IMG/VR virus record: IMGVR_UViG_3300010935_000101
Location: 1-64,000 of that record
DNA from: a virus
Reading direction: 5' to 3' (one strand)
DNA: 64,000 nucleotides
Below the pieces are notes generated by a model. The model was not told the DNA's origin and ran no database searches. It worked only from the letters and a program-made list of their open reading frames with translations. Of the stretch, positions 14,714 through 23,146 are shown piece by piece (positions within the stretch are counted from its first letter, which is position 1; each line of letters begins with the position of its first letter). A program made the translations under genes and the position numbers.

Positions 14714-16537
14714 ATGCAACAAAGAGGATACCAAACCACAGCAATCAATGATATCAAGGTTAATAAAACTAATCTTTTAATATTGCCAATGCGTTCAGGA
14801 AAGAGCGCAATCATGAAGTTTGCTATTGATAAATATCAGTTTAACAGAGTGCTAATTATTGTTGGGTATCGAAAGATTGTTAAGCAACTTTCATCTTACT
14901 ACCCAACTGAGTTCACTTACATATTAGCTGGGGAGCCCTTTGATCACACTAAGCAAATTCATATTGCAACTCACCAGACATTTAATAATCGTGATATTGA
15001 CATAAACGAGTATGATTGCATAATTATTGATGAATTTCATTCTCGTATGTCAGCAGCAGTCTATGCATTACTGGACAACCACGCTACTCATTTGTTATTT
15101 ACTGGAACACCATTAACTAATAAGAATAAACTAATTACTAAGGGCATTGACCATTCAATCCAACCAGTTACTATTAAGGAACTCTTGGAATTGAGCTATT
15201 TAGCACCTACTCAATTTTTGTCCAACTCAGATATTATTGGGGAACATGCAAGTGAACTTATAACATCCAAGCAGGATTTTGACCAGTCAATTGTACGCCA
15301 ACTTATTAAGACTGAGGACTTACTTGGGAATATTAGGAAGCTTATTATTGATCAGCAATTAGACACCAAGCATAACACAGTGATTTATGTGAACTATATA
15401 GAAACTGCTGAGCAATTAGCTGCTTTATTAGCTGACCTGAATAACGTACAACTTGTGCATTCTAAGCTAACTGACAAACAGCAGGCTCAAGCACTTATTA
15501 ATTACGAATCCGGACCAGGCATTCTAATTAATGTTCGCGCACTTTCACTCGGCTGGGATTCGCCACGAACTGATTGCTTGATTTATGGGTTCTTTACGAA
15601 GATCCATTCATTAGCGCTACAAATCCTTTGGCGAGCATCAACTATTAACCCAACTAATCCTAACAAAGTAGCATATGTTTATGATATGACTGGACAGCTT
15701 CGTTTTGTGAATCCTTACACTGACTTTTCATCATACTCCAAGAAGCAATCCTGTAAAGACCAATGTCTAGCGCAGTATGGGCATGACCCATTACAGCTCT
15801 ACTTTTGTATGGAAGCCTGTAAAGGTGAGCCAATTGTAGTAACTTGTGATGGTAAACAACCATTTCACCATTTGGAGAATCCATTTGTATCTAATTACCG
15901 AGTTGTGGAAGGCACTCCTTGTAAGGAAGCTCACCCATCTTGGGAATTTAAATACAAGTCTGTTGACGCTGGACTTGGATTAGTTACCAAGTACCAGAAG
16001 TGCCCTTGTGGATGCGTTACTGGTTATGATGTGAAGACATTACACCAACCATCTGATATGATTCCAGTGTACAATGAAAATGCAATACTTAATACAGTAA
16101 CTGTGCTATTCTCTAAGGAACGTATGAAGGCTTTAGCATTGTTTGACGATGTATCCAAGCCAAAGTACAAGATTGTTCAATTTGACTCTTCTGAGCTCTT
16201 ATATACGGAAGCCTGTAAGTTTTTTGGATCTAAACCATTTCAAATTCTTAGTAGTGCTAAATTACCAAAATTGCCCAATGTTAGTGTGAATAACCAGCTT
16301 AATGCTGTTTTACCACTTATCAACTGGGATACCCCAAATTCTGGGTTTATTAAGAAACTTATCAAACACAAACTTGAACACATTTGCAATTGGCTAGGGA
16401 TTAAACCCGGAATGGTGTATTACCTCGGTAAACACATTATGCCACATAATGAAAAACAAATTTTACAAGACATTAGCAGAAACTCATTTGATAGACACGA
16501 ATTTATCAAGTACTGCAAAAAACTACAAGAGGATTAA
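14714..16537 (+). CDS. SF2 DNA helicase, 607 aa
   Basis: Superfamily 2 helicase motifs are visible in order: Q-motif-like RGYQ at residues 3-6, Walker A (I) PMRSGKS near residue 27, DEFH (II) near residue 107, TGTP (III) near residue 136, and a C-terminal RecA lobe with ALSLGWDSP (V-like) and QILWRA (VI) between residues about 275 and 310. Residues 325-440 carry several Cys (CKDQC, KCPCGC) that may form a zinc site. Such enzymes unwind DNA or RNA during replication or recombination; N4 has a helicase gene at the comparable place upstream of its DNA polymerase. The start follows GAGGATCACAC. Confidence 0.85.
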   Translation: MQQRGYQTTAINDIKVNKTNLLILPMRSGKSAIMKFAIDKYQFNRVLIIVGYRKIVKQLSSYYPTEFTYILAGEPFDHTKQIHIATHQTFNNRDIDINEYDCIIIDEFHSRMSAAVYALLDNHATHLLFTGTPLTNKNKLITKGIDHSIQPVTIKELLELSYLAPTQFLSNSDIIGEHASELITSKQDFDQSIVRQLIKTEDLLGNIRKLIIDQQLDTKHNTVIYVNYIETAEQLAALLADLNNVQLVHSKLTDKQQAQALINYESGPGILINVRALSLGWDSPRTDCLIYGFFTKIHSLALQILWRASTINPTNPNKVAYVYDMTGQLRFVNPYTDFSSYSKKQSCKDQCLAQYGHDPLQLYFCMEACKGEPIVVTCDGKQPFHHLENPFVSNYRVVEGTPCKEAHPSWEFKYKSVDAGLGLVTKYQKCPCGCVTGYDVKTLHQPSDMIPVYNENAILNTVTVLFSKERMKALALFDDVSKPKYKIVQFDSSELLYTEACKFFGSKPFQILSSAKLPKLPNVSVNNQLNAVLPLINWDTPNSGFIKKLIKHKLEHICNWLGIKPGMVYYLGKHIMPHNEKQILQDISRNSFDRHEFIKYCKKLQED

Positions 16538-16540
16538 TTA

Positions 16541-17152
16541 ATGAACGAAACAATCGACTTTTTCAAGTACAAAGGATTATTAGCTGAACTTGAATCAATT
16601 AAGGGCAAGAAGAAACCTGTACATGATTTTATCAAGAAATTATATAAGTTATTTGACGAATTTTATTTAAGTCCCAGCTGTAACCAAGAAACGGAACAAA
16701 CTGCACGATACATTTTTATGTTAGTTACCAAGGCCATAACTTATGACGGTTCTATTAATACAGTTAATAGTAAAATAATATGGAATTTAAAAAACTTAGC
16801 CAATCAGTTAACTAATTGTTCAATTTTAACTGCTGAGAATGTTTTAGAAACTTATGAACATTACCCTGACTGTATTGATTTTAGATCATTCAGTATTGAA
16901 GATTTATTAAAACACGATAAATTAATTGACAAATTAGGAACTAAAAGAACATATATGTCTTACTATAGTATAAAAGAGACTAAGTCTATATCCAAGGAGA
17001 AAGAAATTATCAAATTAGTCCTTTTAAGAAACAACCCTAAAAGTTTACTAGGAAATTCAATACTGAGTAATAGGACTCATGTAGAAGAGGCTTTGAAAGA
17101 AGTTCAAGACATAGTAAACGTACTACAACCAATTTTAAAGGAAACAAAATGA
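16541..17152 (+). CDS. hypothetical protein, 203 aa
   Basis: Starts four bases after the helicase stop, with AAGAGGATT as ribosome binding site. Helical, Lys-rich. The start (FFKYKGLLAELE) resembles the 236-residue protein at 11925. It overlaps the next gene by 4 bases (ATGA). No known domain. Confidence 0.5.
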   Translation: MNETIDFFKYKGLLAELESIKGKKKPVHDFIKKLYKLFDEFYLSPSCNQETEQTARYIFMLVTKAITYDGSINTVNSKIIWNLKNLANQLTNCSILTAENVLETYEHYPDCIDFRSFSIEDLLKHDKLIDKLGTKRTYMSYYSIKETKSISKEKEIIKLVLLRNNPKSLLGNSILSNRTHVEEALKEVQDIVNVLQPILKETK

Positions 17153-17436
17153 CACACATATACAGTAGGAAAGCATACAACTTGGATACAGAATTCGCAG
17201 ATGTAGTGGAATCAACAAGCAGAGAAGCAAATAACCTTGAGCACCACATGGAACTTATACAGGACTTCTATCCTGAACTTGAAGTAATTCAACTATGGAC
17301 TTATGACCATTCAGGAATGTCAATTGATCAATTCAAAAGGTGTCAGTGGGACTCAAGTGCAGATGCATTTGCAGTAACAGACAATCATACAGAACTAGAA
17401 GAAGTTCTATCAAATATTAATGAGGAATTACTATGA
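17149..17436 (+). CDS. acidic hypothetical protein, 95 aa
   Basis: ATGA overlaps at both ends place it in a tightly coupled run between the helicase and the Cas4-like nuclease gene. The product is acidic, rich in Glu and Asp, without a recognised domain. It may be an accessory factor of the downstream nuclease, but this rests on position alone. Confidence 0.5.
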   Translation: MTHIYSRKAYNLDTEFADVVESTSREANNLEHHMELIQDFYPELEVIQLWTYDHSGMSIDQFKRCQWDSSADAFAVTDNHTELEEVLSNINEELL

Positions 17437-18413
17437 GCACAATAGCAACAGCAGCAACTAACACTAAGGATATTACAATTAATGGGAAAACATTTACCAA
17501 TAATTCTAATTTATCTAAAGAACATGCAATTTTTGGAGCTTATCACAGTACATTATACAGTGGACATCCGCCAAGGGAAGGCAAACTTTCAACAACAACT
17601 ATTATTGGTCCTCTTAGAAAGGCAATTTTAGCAATTAAATTTCCAATTGTTGGATCTGAGGATGTAGCAAACCTTATGGCATCTGCCAAGGGAACCGTTA
17701 TGCATGAGGGTCTAACTAGAGCACTTCAAGCATATAATTCTGGGTACACTTGCGAAGATCGAGTTGAACGTGAAGTTAATGAATGGAAAATTTCTGGTGA
17801 ATTTGATGTATTAACACCTGATAAACAAATCAAGGATTTCAAACACGTATCAAATTACAACATTAAAATGTTAATTGAAGACAAGGAAAAACTACAACCT
17901 GAGTGGACTTTGGAACAGATGTACATTAATGTGCCAACTTATTTCAAGTTTGTTGCACAATTATCAATCTACAAATTTTTACTGAATGACCCAGAAGTCA
18001 AACCTTATGGCTCAATTCTATTCAGTCTTAGCAACGGTTCGGATATGGGCAAATATACAATTGACCAGGAAGTTACATTTTCTCTTAGACCAACTGAGGA
18101 AATTGAAGAATTCCTATTTAACCAAGTACAAGCAATTAAAGACCATTTAACAAATGGCACTATCCCATTATGTTCTAATGAGGAACGTGGATATCGTGAA
18201 GGTGAATGGAAACTCCAACGCATGGGAAGTACTGGGAAGATGGCAACTGTTCGTGGATCCAAGTGTACCTCAGCAGGTGATTTAGCAGCCTTCATTATGA
18301 GCAAGGGTAAACCCGGCGATGTAGAGATAATTGTACCACCTAAGTACATGCTTTGTGAGTATTGTAAATTCAAGACTGTTTGTGACCAATACATCCCACC
18401 AGTGGAGGACTGA
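17433..18413 (+). CDS. PD-(D/E)XK exonuclease, Cas4/RecB-like, 326 aa
   Basis: The motifs of RecB/Cas4-type nucleases are visible: an active-site His in VMHEGL near residue 90, Glu in a helix near 111, Asp in GEFDVL near 125, D-F-K in KDFKHVS near 134-136, a QLSIYKFLL helix (QxxxY) near 176-180, and a C-terminal cysteine cluster CEYCKFKTVC near 308-317. A further Cys near residue 107 could complete a four-Cys iron-sulfur cluster as in AddB/Cas4. These enzymes degrade DNA from ends. It lies between helicase and DNA polymerase genes, fitting replication-linked recombination. The gene ends with GTGGAGGACTGA, whose GGAGG serves the next gene. Confidence 0.8.
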   Translation: MSTIATAATNTKDITINGKTFTNNSNLSKEHAIFGAYHSTLYSGHPPREGKLSTTTIIGPLRKAILAIKFPIVGSEDVANLMASAKGTVMHEGLTRALQAYNSGYTCEDRVEREVNEWKISGEFDVLTPDKQIKDFKHVSNYNIKMLIEDKEKLQPEWTLEQMYINVPTYFKFVAQLSIYKFLLNDPEVKPYGSILFSLSNGSDMGKYTIDQEVTFSLRPTEEIEEFLFNQVQAIKDHLTNGTIPLCSNEERGYREGEWKLQRMGSTGKMATVRGSKCTSAGDLAAFIMSKGKPGDVEIIVPPKYMLCEYCKFKTVCDQYIPPVED

Positions 18414-18415
18414 TT

Positions 18416-18664
18416 ATGTACGCAATTGCTGGGATAGAACCAGGGTTTATTGAGTATAAACTTGAAGAATCAGATGGTCCGGAAATTGCAACACAGATTA
18501 TAGGGTATATGGAGGATTCTTTGGAATTGCCTCCTAATCCATTCACTGTGACATTAATAGAACCAATTTTTGAACTGGAAGTTGACCTTGATATTAATCC
18601 ATTTAAACATATAACTAAACGACACTGTAAAAAGTGTCTAAACCAATTAAGGAAATTGACATGA
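18416..18664 (+). CDS. acidic hypothetical protein, 82 aa
   Basis: Starts 7 bases after GGAGG, which is part of the last codons of the nuclease gene, so translation is coupled. Acidic for most of its length, with a short basic C-terminus that contains CxxC (KKCLNQ vicinity). Its stop overlaps the next start as ATGA. Function unknown. Confidence 0.5.
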   Translation: MYAIAGIEPGFIEYKLEESDGPEIATQIIGYMEDSLELPPNPFTVTLIEPIFELEVDLDINPFKHITKRHCKKCLNQLRKLT

Positions 18665-19164
18665 CTAAGAAAGAAGCAATACAAGCTATGCTCGATGGCA
18701 AGAAAGTAAGGCATGAGGATTTTAATGAAGACCAGTACTTTATGTTTAGTAAGGACTTTTGTAATTTAATAGATGAGCAAGGTGAAAAATATATCTTAAA
18801 AGATATGGAACAAGATAACTGGTTCATATATCAAGAACCACCTAAGTTTAAAGTAGGGGATAGGATAACACGATATGACACAACTGTTACTTACCTAATT
18901 ACAGATATTATTAAAGATTACTATAAAACATTAGTAGGAGCAATACCTATAGAACAAACACATTTATATTATAAAGTTAAAACAGAGTCATGGGCTAAAT
19001 TTAGATGTTGTAATTCAAGTAGAGATAAGAAATTTAAAACCTATTGGATAGAATCTCAAGCGTTATATAAAACACTAGAAGAATTTACAAAAGGATGGAA
19101 GGGGTACTCTCACCACCATGAAGTTGAAGGTTCAAGGGTTGATTTACCAGTAGTGGAGGATTAA
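18661..19164 (+). CDS. phage accessory protein, 167 aa
   Basis: The ATG at 18661 is chosen because AAGGAAATTGAC lies directly upstream and it gives the typical phage opening MTKKEAIQAMLDGKKVRH, a small N-terminal domain found in many phage accessory proteins. It is followed by FKVGDRITR, as in other small proteins here, and ends YSHHHEVEGS...PVVED. A 22-residue copy of that SHHHEV end is repeated at 20090. No activity is known. Confidence 0.6.
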   Translation: MTKKEAIQAMLDGKKVRHEDFNEDQYFMFSKDFCNLIDEQGEKYILKDMEQDNWFIYQEPPKFKVGDRITRYDTTVTYLITDIIKDYYKTLVGAIPIEQTHLYYKVKTESWAKFRCCNSSRDKKFKTYWIESQALYKTLEEFTKGWKGYSHHHEVEGSRVDLPVVED

Positions 19165-19167
19165 GTT

Positions 19168-19365
19168 ATGGATACAGAAACAAAATATTTATTATTCACA
19201 ATTGCTCCACTTTTATGGGGGTTAGTGGTGTTAACAACTCTTTTATCATATGATATATATTCAAACATAAAACAAAATGAGTTATATATAGAGAAAGGCT
19301 ACAAGAAACACAAAATATGTGTTGAATATCGTACTGAGTGGATACTACCAGTAGGGGAGGATTGA
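19168..19365 (+). CDS. small single-pass membrane protein, 65 aa
   Basis: A hydrophobic segment at about residues 7-29 (LLFTIAPLLWGLVVLTTLL) spans the membrane, and the remainder is basic. It begins after GTGGAGGATTAAGTT and ends in GGGGAGGATTGAG, the repeated end/ribosome-binding-site motif of this gene run. No family recognised. Confidence 0.5.
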   Translation: MDTETKYLLFTIAPLLWGLVVLTTLLSYDIYSNIKQNELYIEKGYKKHKICVEYRTEWILPVGED

Positions 19366-19366
19366 G

Positions 19367-19603
19367 ATGAAGTACATAATACCAATACAAGAGCAAATTT
19401 CTGTATGGCAAAACATAGACATTCAAATTGATACGGATGATAGTATAAAAGAGGTGTACAAGCATATAAAACAAGGGGACCTTGTACCATACTATGGTAT
19501 AGACGAATACTGTGGTACAAGTATAATATATGATACAGAAAAAAATTTGGAATATGATTATAGCAATACTAGTTTGTATGATATAGAAGTAGTGGAGAAT
19601 TGA
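19367..19603 (+). CDS. acidic hypothetical protein, 78 aa
   Basis: Starts one base after the previous stop, with GGGAGG of the preceding gene end as ribosome binding site. Acidic and Tyr-rich, no known motif. Its own end (GTGGAGAATTGAG) forms the ribosome binding site for the next gene. Confidence 0.45.
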   Translation: MKYIIPIQEQISVWQNIDIQIDTDDSIKEVYKHIKQGDLVPYYGIDEYCGTSIIYDTEKNLEYDYSNTSLYDIEVVEN

Positions 19604-19604
19604 G

Positions 19605-19838
19605 ATGAGTGTTCAATTCCAATTTAGTAGTGATGACATACATAGGCTACCATTTAAAGAAGGTGATGAGCTCATGTATAAAGGTAAAAAAGTAACTATT
19701 ACTAATATAGGTTTAAGAGAATTTAACGAGTCCGTAAATGATATTATAGTTTCTTTTACTAATACAGAAAGGTCTGATTATACCTTTCACGATGACCGGG
19801 AACTGACAAGACTTGATGGAACACACTTTAGGCTATAA
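19605..19838 (+). CDS. hypothetical protein, 77 aa
   Basis: Starts one base after the previous stop. The sequence PFKEGDELMYKGKKVTITNIG looks like a small SH3-like or KOW-like beta-barrel, a fold common in tiny phage proteins, but no named family is assigned. Followed by a 16-base gap with AAAGGAGT for the next gene. Confidence 0.5.
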   Translation: MSVQFQFSSDDIHRLPFKEGDELMYKGKKVTITNIGLREFNESVNDIIVSFTNTERSDYTFHDDRELTRLDGTHFRL

Positions 19839-19854
19839 AAATTAAAGGAGTACT

Positions 19855-20085
19855 ATGAAAGCAAAAGCTAAAACAATTAATGGAGATGTTATAGAAGGGC
19901 ATTATTTTTATGATGTAGTAAACGCAAGTGAATGTATATACTCTACAGAAGATATAACAATAGGAGCAGCTATAAAAATAGACCCTACAACACTAGAATA
20001 CCAAGTTGGTTCCGAATGGTATAGCGAATATAGACTCCTTAACCTAGTTGTTAAAGGATTAAAACTAGAATTTACAGAAGGATAA
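19855..20085 (+). CDS. hypothetical protein, 76 aa
   Basis: Starts after AAAGGAGTACT. Begins with a strand-turn-strand (KAKTINGDVIEGHYFYD) and continues beta-rich, typical of small phage beta-barrel proteins. No family recognised. Confidence 0.5.
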   Translation: MKAKAKTINGDVIEGHYFYDVVNASECIYSTEDITIGAAIKIDPTTLEYQVGSEWYSEYRLLNLVVKGLKLEFTEG

Positions 20086-20089
20086 ACAA

Positions 20090-20158
20090 ATGAAAGAGTT
20101 TAGAAAAGAGTGGAGTAGACACTCACACCATCATGAAGTTGATGGGAAAGGAATATAG
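20090..20158 (+). CDS. 22-aa frame copying the SHHHEV end of the 167-aa protein
   Basis: A 22-codon frame starts 8 bases after AAGGA. Its sequence, EFRKEWSRHSHHHEVDGK, is clearly related to the C-terminal EFTKGWKGYSHHHEVEGS of the protein at 18661. It looks like the remnant of a duplicated gene, although the ribosome binding site is intact and the peptide could still be made. Confidence 0.35.
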   Translation: MKEFRKEWSRHSHHHEVDGKGI

Positions 20159-20160
20159 TT

Positions 20161-20403
20161 ATGAATGATGAAGCAATAGCAGAACATATTATTTATTTAG
20201 TAAAACAATATGAAGAACACTTAAAAAATCAGGAACATATGTTATATCAGATGAGTATGATGGCTGCACAACTTTCTAGCCAAGATATGGTACACCCTGA
20301 TCTCTTAGACAAGACTCCCTCTAGTAAGTTAGAAGCAACAACTCTTGTTGACCGTGTTAAAGCAACTTTGGAAAATAGGAAGAAATCAAAGGATAAACAA
20401 TGA
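20161..20403 (+). CDS. hypothetical protein, 80 aa
   Basis: Starts after AAAGGAATATAGTT. Helical N-terminal half (possible coiled coil) and a basic C-terminus. ATGA overlap with the next gene. No family recognised. Confidence 0.5.
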   Translation: MNDEAIAEHIIYLVKQYEEHLKNQEHMLYQMSMMAAQLSSQDMVHPDLLDKTPSSKLEATTLVDRVKATLENRKKSKDKQ

Positions 20404-20645
20404 CTAGAGAATACATAGAAAGAGAATTAGAGAAGAACATCTACAACATTTGGATAGTTGATGATTTATTTGACGAAGTATTTGAGTATTTTGAAAAGCA
20501 AAAGCTATGTGAAGATTGTAAATATTGGAATAAAATACCTACTGTGGGGCATGGAAAATGTGCTAAACTTATAAGCTATTATTTTTCAGGAACAACTAGA
20601 AAAGACTTTGGTTGTAACAAATGGAAAGAAAAGGATACACAATGA
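20400..20645 (+). CDS. Cys-rich probable zinc-binding protein, 81 aa
   Basis: Residues about 39-75 contain CEDCKYWN, then HGKC and FGCNKW, a four-Cys arrangement likely to bind one zinc. A related pattern (CDNCQF...CGC...FGCN) ends the 76-residue protein at 29637, so these are probably paralogues. Both genes begin with a helical segment rich in Glu. ATGA overlap links it to both neighbours. Confidence 0.55.
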   Translation: MTREYIERELEKNIYNIWIVDDLFDEVFEYFEKQKLCEDCKYWNKIPTVGHGKCAKLISYYFSGTTRKDFGCNKWKEKDTQ

Positions 20646-21142
20646 TTAAAAATATAAGCATGAGAGTAAATCCAGACTTGTCAAGAAGAGTACAAGAAAT
20701 TGTATTTAAAAATGGTGGTAAATGGATGGGAGATTACACAGATATAAGGAACCTAAAAGAGAAAATTTTATTAGTAGATGAGTATGGAATGCTTGCTTAT
20801 TATTCTATTTTAGAGCTAGAGATGCTTAAATATGATATAGATGGTGAGGAAATATCAGCGTATGATTTTATAGCAAGTCAAGGAGAGCAGAAGTGGCTAC
20901 CTAAATACAATGAAATATGCGAATTTAGTGATGACAAAAATTTTCGTTATTATAAAGCATTACAATTCAAACGTTACAACCCAGAAGATACATACCCGTT
21001 TGAAGAGGCTGACGGAAATACCTTTAGATATTGCAGACCCCTAAAACAAACTAAAACAATAACGATTGACGGTAAAGATATAGAAGTATCTAGTGAAAGC
21101 TTTGAAGCTTTAAAGGAACAACTATGCAAGAAGCAACAATAA
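20642..21142 (+). CDS. phage accessory protein, 166 aa
   Basis: The ATG at 20642 overlaps the previous stop (ATGA) and has AAAAGGATACAC upstream; an earlier in-frame ATG at 20621 is inside the previous gene. The second half (KWLPKYNEICEF, YKALQFKRY, GNTFRYCRPL) is a degenerate version of the WKPK-EWCWF domain of the proteins at 3939 and 21285. No function known. Confidence 0.5.
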   Translation: MIKNISMRVNPDLSRRVQEIVFKNGGKWMGDYTDIRNLKEKILLVDEYGMLAYYSILELEMLKYDIDGEEISAYDFIASQGEQKWLPKYNEICEFSDDKNFRYYKALQFKRYNPEDTYPFEEADGNTFRYCRPLKQTKTITIDGKDIEVSSESFEALKEQLCKKQQ

Positions 21143-21288
21143 GCTATGAAGAATGGTTAGAAAGTCTTAACAAAGAACAGCTAGAAGAAGCTAAAATGTT
21201 AGGAGGTGGAGATAACGACATCGCTTTAATGAGAGCTTATTATCAAACATATCTTAAAGAAAAATCTAAATTTGAGGAAACAAAATGA
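21124..21288 (+). CDS. small acidic protein, 54 aa
   Basis: A 54-codon frame begins inside the end of the previous gene after AAAGGAACT and ends as ATGA on the next start. It is helical and acidic (SYEEWLESLNKEQLEEAK). The ribosome binding site and overlaps on both sides support a real gene. Confidence 0.5.
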   Translation: MQEATISYEEWLESLNKEQLEEAKMLGGGDNDIALMRAYYQTYLKEKSKFEETK

Positions 21289-21872
21289 ATAAAGAACTAA
21301 TTAGAAAATATAAAGCAGAATTTAATTGGTGGTTAGATGGTGGTGAAGTTTTAATAAGATTCTATAACCACAGTGAGTGGGAACTAATAAATGATGACAA
21401 CTTAGATGAAGACCACTTTTGGAGTAATGAAATTGGTTCATTTAAGGAATTAAAAGTAGTCATCAAAGATAAATATTATCCTTTCAGGAAAGCATTAGCT
21501 GAAGGGAAGACTATACAAGATGATACTGGGCTATACTGGAGCAAAAGCCTATGTAAATGGGATTTACCACCTGAACGTTATCGCATAAAGCCTGATGAGC
21601 CAACTTTCGAAGTAGGTGATTGGGTAGTACATCCTAGAATAGTGAGTCCATTTAGATGGACAAAGAATGATACTTGTCCAAAAACTGAACTATGGAAACC
21701 AAAAGTTGATGAATGGTGTTGGTTCTTAGATAATCAAAAAGAGCCTAGACTAAAACAATATGAATGTCTTGACCCTATTGGTAATTGCCATGTATCTAAA
21801 CAAGGGTTAATGAGTCATAAAGTAGAACCATTTATAGGTACTCTTCCAAGTTGTATAAAGGGGATAAAATGA
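21285..21872 (+). CDS. phage accessory protein with WCWF domain, 195 aa
   Basis: It opens with ELIRKYKAEFNWWLDGGEV, a segment I recall from other phage accessory proteins, and continues with FEVGDWVVHP and LWKPKVDEWCWF...RLKQY...FIGTLPS. The last part is a paralogue of the 122-residue protein at 3939. It therefore looks like a fusion of two small accessory domains. Neither domain has a known activity. Confidence 0.55.
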   Translation: MNKELIRKYKAEFNWWLDGGEVLIRFYNHSEWELINDDNLDEDHFWSNEIGSFKELKVVIKDKYYPFRKALAEGKTIQDDTGLYWSKSLCKWDLPPERYRIKPDEPTFEVGDWVVHPRIVSPFRWTKNDTCPKTELWKPKVDEWCWFLDNQKEPRLKQYECLDPIGNCHVSKQGLMSHKVEPFIGTLPSCIKGIK

Positions 21873-22060
21873 AAATGTCTATAATAGGTGGAATTGGTGG
21901 AATTGGTGGAATATTTTTCCTATATTTGTTAGGAGCATTTTATAATATATCATTTGATATATCTATGTGGTCTATGGTGAGCAGAGAACTAACAAGTATA
22001 ATGGCATTTATTATATTTATTTATACATCAATCATACTACTTATGTTGCAAGAAAAATAA
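21869..22060 (+). CDS. small two-pass membrane protein, 63 aa
   Basis: The ATG at 21869 overlaps the previous stop and follows AAAGGGGATAAA. Two hydrophobic segments flank a polar stretch; the first contains a Gly-Ile repeat (GGIGGIGGI) made by a triplicated 9-base unit GGTGGAATT at 21889-21911. The last A of the stop is the first base of the next ATG. A role in the envelope is inferred from the membrane spans. Confidence 0.5.
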   Translation: MKMSIIGGIGGIGGIFFLYLLGAFYNISFDISMWSMVSRELTSIMAFIIFIYTSIILLMLQEK

Positions 22061-22269
22061 TGAAAACCTATAACTACCTATATGATATAGATAAACCAAT
22101 ATGGACTTTAATGCAATATAATGTAGCCTTAGAGACAAAAGTAGACTTAGGTAAGACATTACTTAGAAAACTAAACAAAGTGTCATATATGGAAGCTGAT
22201 AACGCTAGAATCAACGAAGTGATGAAAGCTATTGAATTTAATAAAGCATTAATTTTGGAAGGAATATAA
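22060..22269 (+). CDS. hypothetical protein, 69 aa
   Basis: Starts at the ATG sharing one base with the previous stop (TAATG), typical of translational coupling. Soluble, helical, no recognised domain. Ends one base before the next start. Confidence 0.45.
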   Translation: MKTYNYLYDIDKPIWTLMQYNVALETKVDLGKTLLRKLNKVSYMEADNARINEVMKAIEFNKALILEGI

Positions 22270-22270
22270 A

Positions 22271-22456
22271 ATGTATGTATGTTTAATGATGAGAGATGAA
22301 ATTAGAGTAGAAGTACTTAACACTACCAATATTATACCATTAAGCTGGACGAACGGGATGATAGGAGCTTTACCAGTATTTAAAACAAGAGAAGATGCTT
22401 TAAGTTATGTAAATGGAGATGCTACTAAAATATTGCCAATAAAGGAAACTAAATGA
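22271..22456 (+). CDS. hypothetical protein, 61 aa
   Basis: Starts one base after the previous stop with GGAAGGAATATAAA upstream. Mixed alpha/beta; overlaps the dUTPase gene by 4 bases (ATGA). No family recognised. Confidence 0.45.
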   Translation: MYVCLMMRDEIRVEVLNTTNIIPLSWTNGMIGALPVFKTREDALSYVNGDATKILPIKETK

Positions 22457-22890
22457 AAATTAAACTATTAGACCCTAAGTGTTTACCAAGATATGAACAT
22501 GAAGATGATGCTGCTATGGATTGCAGAGCATCTAAAGACGTTAGTTGGATAAATGAGAATAATATACAAGTAGCATATGTTCCACTTGGATTTAAAGTTG
22601 AAGTACCAAGAGGTTATGTTCTTATGCTGTTCATTAGAAATGAATATGGATTTGACTATAATATATCATTAGCAAATGGAACAGAATTAGTTGATACCAA
22701 TTTCAGAGAAGAGATGATTGTTAAGCTAATAAGAGTTGGTATATCAACTGATAATCCAGATATGATAGAACAATATGATAAAGTGGTTCAATGTATCTTA
22801 ATTGAAAGACCTAAAGTTTATTGGAATATAGTTGATGAATTAAGTGAAATAAAAAGAGGAACTGGATTTAGTTCTAGTGGAATTAAATAA
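22453..22890 (+). CDS. dut: dUTPase-like protein, 145 aa
   Basis: The trimeric dUTPase motifs appear in the usual order: motif I DAAMDCRA near residue 19, the PLGFKVEVPRGY strand pair, motif II RNEYG near residue 60, motif III LANGTELVDTNFREE near 72-86 with the catalytic Asp in LVD and Phe in place of the uracil-stacking Tyr, motif IV around KVVQCILIE, and motif V RGTGFSSSG at the end. Motif V lacks one Gly of the usual RGxGGFGSTG. The enzyme would convert dUTP to dUMP, keeping uracil out of DNA and feeding ThyX (43270). With its altered motifs, substrate preference could differ. Confidence 0.75.
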   Translation: MKIKLLDPKCLPRYEHEDDAAMDCRASKDVSWINENNIQVAYVPLGFKVEVPRGYVLMLFIRNEYGFDYNISLANGTELVDTNFREEMIVKLIRVGISTDNPDMIEQYDKVVQCILIERPKVYWNIVDELSEIKRGTGFSSSGIK

Positions 22891-22903
22891 AAAAAGGTAG
22901 ATT

Positions 22904-23143
22904 ATGGGAATAAATATAAGAGAAATAGCTTTGCAGACAGCAATAGATGATTATTTTTCAAAATCACCAAGTGCAGAAGTATGGGACAGAATACAGGAGA
23001 GTACACTTATTAGAAGAATGAAGAGTGGAGAGTATAATATATGGGAACCATTTGAGTATTATGAAGAAAAAGATGTAATAGAATTTGTAGAGTCACTGGC
23101 TCAAAGCGTTGAAGCTGCAATTAAATATGTATCAAAAGGATAG
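22904..23143 (+). CDS. hypothetical protein, 79 aa
   Basis: Starts after AAAAAAGGTAGATT. Helical and acidic in its second half, no recognised motif. Three bases separate it from the next gene. One of the small accessory genes between dut and the DNA polymerase. Confidence 0.45.
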   Translation: MGINIREIALQTAIDDYFSKSPSAEVWDRIQESTLIRRMKSGEYNIWEPFEYYEEKDVIEFVESLAQSVEAAIKYVSKG

Positions 23144-23146
23144 ATT

